DNA of 7,101 nt from contig QMOL01000148.1 of assembly GCA_003648225.1 (NCBI GenBank), positions 1 to 7,101 of the forward strand, given 5' to 3'. The DNA is from Chlamydiota bacterium (lineage in GTDB: Bacteria; Auribacterota; UBA3054; B51-G9). Below, piece by piece: positions 5,327-7,101 of this stretch. A program made the position numbers and the translations under genes. The notes beneath the pieces were generated by a model. It was not told where the DNA came from, did not search any database, and saw only the letters and a program-made list of their open reading frames with translations. Position 1 is the stretch's first letter, and every line of letters begins with the position of its first letter.

Positions 5327-7101
5327 ATGGAAAATAAATATTTTAAACAGCAGATATTAATAATAATTATTTCCTTGTGTACATTTACATCGTTCGCAAG
5401 AGATCTTCAATTATTTTGCTCGGTAGGTAATTATCGTGTTAAAAGCGCGGGAGCGTTTGGCGCTGCAATAAAGAAAAGAGTGAATGAGGAACCTGCTGCG
5501 AGAAAAGCATGGTCAAATATTGTTTCCCGAGCGAATATCGCATTGATTGAAGAAAAACCTGAGATAAAATCTCTTTCAGTAGAATTAGAATTGGCAAGAG
5601 AAAATAATCGCTCTAATGTTAAAGCCGCACGCGCTATTTACGATTCTGCACTTGTATGGTGTACTGAAAGAGATTCGAAATATCAGGAATCCGCCGTTCG
5701 TTATTTTAATGAATTTATTACAAAATTTAAACCTGAAGAGCAGATAAACGGAATTGAATCAATTCATAAATATCATCTACTTTACGCGCGCGACTGGTTA
5801 CCTTATCTTGCAAAATCATACGATTTGCTTTATTGCTCTTTAAGCGGTGAAAACAAGAAGAAATATAAGTTGTGGCTGAAAAGTATGGTTGATGTGATTA
5901 GCGAAAAAGAAGTGTGGGCCAAATGGAAAAATACTACTCATGGAGCTTGGCAGTCTGCCGCGTTGGCAATTATCGGGAAAGTTACAGGGGATGTTAATTT
6001 ACTGATTCTTTCCCGAAGAAGAATTTTATATCAGCTTGAAAATGTAATGGGACCTGACGGATTATGGCCCGGGGGGGCACTTAAGTTGGATTACACTGCC
6101 ACCCGTGCTTTTCTTGCTTATGCTGAAGCGAATTTACCCGGGAGAGGGCGTGCTTACAATTGGGAAAATAAATCAAAAGAGTCATATATCCACAAACTGA
6201 TCAATGCGCCGCTAATGTTTATTGACGCGCTTGGAGCAATTCCCGGAAGTGACAATATGAAAACCGGACTTCCGCCCGGAGATATTTATCTTATTGCTTA
6301 TTTGCGTTATCGTGATGATTTATATGGAGAGATAATGGCCAGACAAATCGATAAAATTAATGATGAAGATATTCTTATTTATTATTTGAAACCCGTAAGA
6401 AATTTTAATATTTTCCCGCGACCGCTATATTCAGTTTTAAGCCCTTCGATGGGATGGGGAATCTTAAGACAATTCGCAAATAATCCGGAAAAATCTTTGT
6501 TCGCAAGATTAGATTACGGTCCCCATGGCGGTAGCGGAGGAAATGCGGATAAACTTGATTTTTATTTTTGCGGGTTGGGCCGGCGTGTAGTTAGTTCAGG
6601 AGGCAGTTACGCGGTGAAATCGCCTTTGAGGTTTGGCTGGACAAAGCAAACGCTTTCACACAATACCGTAACGATAAATTATCATTCACAAGTTGGGGCC
6701 AAAAGTCCATCCGATCCAAACGGAGTTCCCGGAAAACTGCTGCTTTTTGATAGAAATGAGGATATAAATGTTGTTGAAGCCGATGCGCGGAACTCTTATC
6801 CTGAAGTTCCTCTTACGTCTTATCGGAGGTGTATAGCAATGCCTGATGATTATATAATTGACATTTTTACAATTGTTTCTTCAAAACCGATAACTCTTGA
6901 TTGGGTAATTCATGGACTCGGAAAACAAGTGGCGATAGGAGACGCGGTAAAAGGAGAGTCGGCGTTAAATAATAAACTCGCGATAGCGGGACTTCTCGGC
7001 AGTAAGGCCGATGGATATAATTGGATTGATAAAGTGGATAGTTATATCGCAAATGAACAGTGGAATGTGGTTTGGAGCAGCGGGCTTAAAACCATTATGA
7101 T
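5327..7101 (+). CDS. Secreted heparinase II/III-like polysaccharide lyase family protein (3' partial)
   Basis: Open from ATG 5327 to the window edge: 591 codons and two bases, no stop, so the C-terminus is missing. I translated it by hand. Seen: a type I signal peptide (residues 1-24, K-rich start, ILIIIISL core, cleavage expected after SFA), so it is exported. A helical N-terminal half follows (about 40-330), like the alpha/alpha toroid of PL12/15/17/21 lyases, with THGAW (His205) and LDYTATRAF (Tyr256). Then comes the beta-sandwich half, with a heparinase II/III signature: DYGPHGGSGGNADKL (396-410), GGSYAV (425-430) and W-TKQTLSHNTV (438-448). The family normally cleaves uronic-acid polysaccharides by beta-elimination. 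Oddity: in GPHGG-HGH-DKL, the two histidines of HGH are Gly404-Gly405-Asn406 here, and the later Asp-x-Gly seems to be Ser-x-Gly, so activity or metal binding may be changed. Substrate is not assignable. The ATG lacks a Shine-Dalgarno but fits the signal peptide and upstream promoter. Confidence 0.8.
   Translation, partial: MENKYFKQQILIIIISLCTFTSFARDLQLFCSVGNYRVKSAGAFGAAIKKRVNEEPAARKAWSNIVSRANIALIEEKPEIKSLSVELELARENNRSNVKAARAIYDSALVWCTERDSKYQESAVRYFNEFITKFKPEEQINGIESIHKYHLLYARDWLPYLAKSYDLLYCSLSGENKKKYKLWLKSMVDVISEKEVWAKWKNTTHGAWQSAALAIIGKVTGDVNLLILSRRRILYQLENVMGPDGLWPGGALKLDYTATRAFLAYAEANLPGRGRAYNWENKSKESYIHKLINAPLMFIDALGAIPGSDNMKTGLPPGDIYLIAYLRYRDDLYGEIMARQIDKINDEDILIYYLKPVRNFNIFPRPLYSVLSPSMGWGILRQFANNPEKSLFARLDYGPHGGSGGNADKLDFYFCGLGRRVVSSGGSYAVKSPLRFGWTKQTLSHNTVTINYHSQVGAKSPSDPNGVPGKLLLFDRNEDINVVEADARNSYPEVPLTSYRRCIAMPDDYIIDIFTIVSSKPITLDWVIHGLGKQVAIGDAVKGESALNNKLAIAGLLGSKADGYNWIDKVDSYIANEQWNVVWSSGLKTIM

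Noticed and set aside
6069..6077. G-run at 6071-6077 in the lyase-like gene as a frameshift or phase-variation site
   Set aside because: The frame is continuous through it and gives sensible family sequence on both sides (GLWPGGALKLDY). Seven Gs alone are weak evidence.
1..7101. Defence island, CRISPR, prophage or integrative element
   Set aside because: No direct-repeat array, integrase, transposase, nuclease or phage-like gene is present, and gene composition is even across the window.

Overview
The window carries six genes, all on the + strand: five complete and one running off the right edge. The DNA is AT-rich. The mix is a cytoplasmic chaperone pair, a housekeeping RNA-binding regulator, a sugar kinase, a membrane-anchored PP2C-type signalling phosphatase and an exported polysaccharide lyase-like protein. 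This suggests a free-living, carbohydrate-using, Gram-negative-type bacterium. The near absence of Shine-Dalgarno sequences and the SpoIIE/RsbU plus heparinase-fold content would fit the Planctomycetota/PVC region of the tree (for example Phycisphaerae). That placement is a weak inference, since no RNA or phylogenetic marker is present.

Layout: 18-1001 is a CbpA-type DnaJ co-chaperone, followed 2 bases later by 1004-1285, a CbpM/MerR-like modulator; this is a clear two-gene unit. A gap with a hairpin and a 9-bp tandem repeat leads to an extended -10 promoter sitting directly on the start of 1413-2261, a CvfB/YitL-family S1-domain protein. 2341-3195 is a PfkB-family sugar kinase (fructokinase-like). 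The gap 3196-3352 holds several small palindromes and a TGGTAAT direct repeat. 3353-5068 is a two-TM, Cache-like sensor-HAMP-SpoIIE phosphatase. The gap 5069-5326 holds a strong nested palindromic element, a 10-bp palindrome and a near-consensus sigma70-type promoter. That promoter reads into 5327-7101+, a secreted heparinase II/III-like protein whose C-terminus lies beyond the window. This last gene is open to the window edge.

Functional links: only cbpA-cbpM is a confident functional pair. The other genes are separated by 79-258 bases with their own candidate signals, so they look like individual transcription units. Fructokinase and an exported lyase could both serve carbohydrate use, but nothing in the sequence ties them together. 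The phosphatase has no RsbV/RsbW-type partner in view. I see no CRISPR array, tRNA, rRNA, transposase or defence system. The most unusual points are the lyase-like protein's substituted HGH active-site motif, the nested palindrome at 5075-5163, and the probable leaderless or non-Shine-Dalgarno initiation of most genes.
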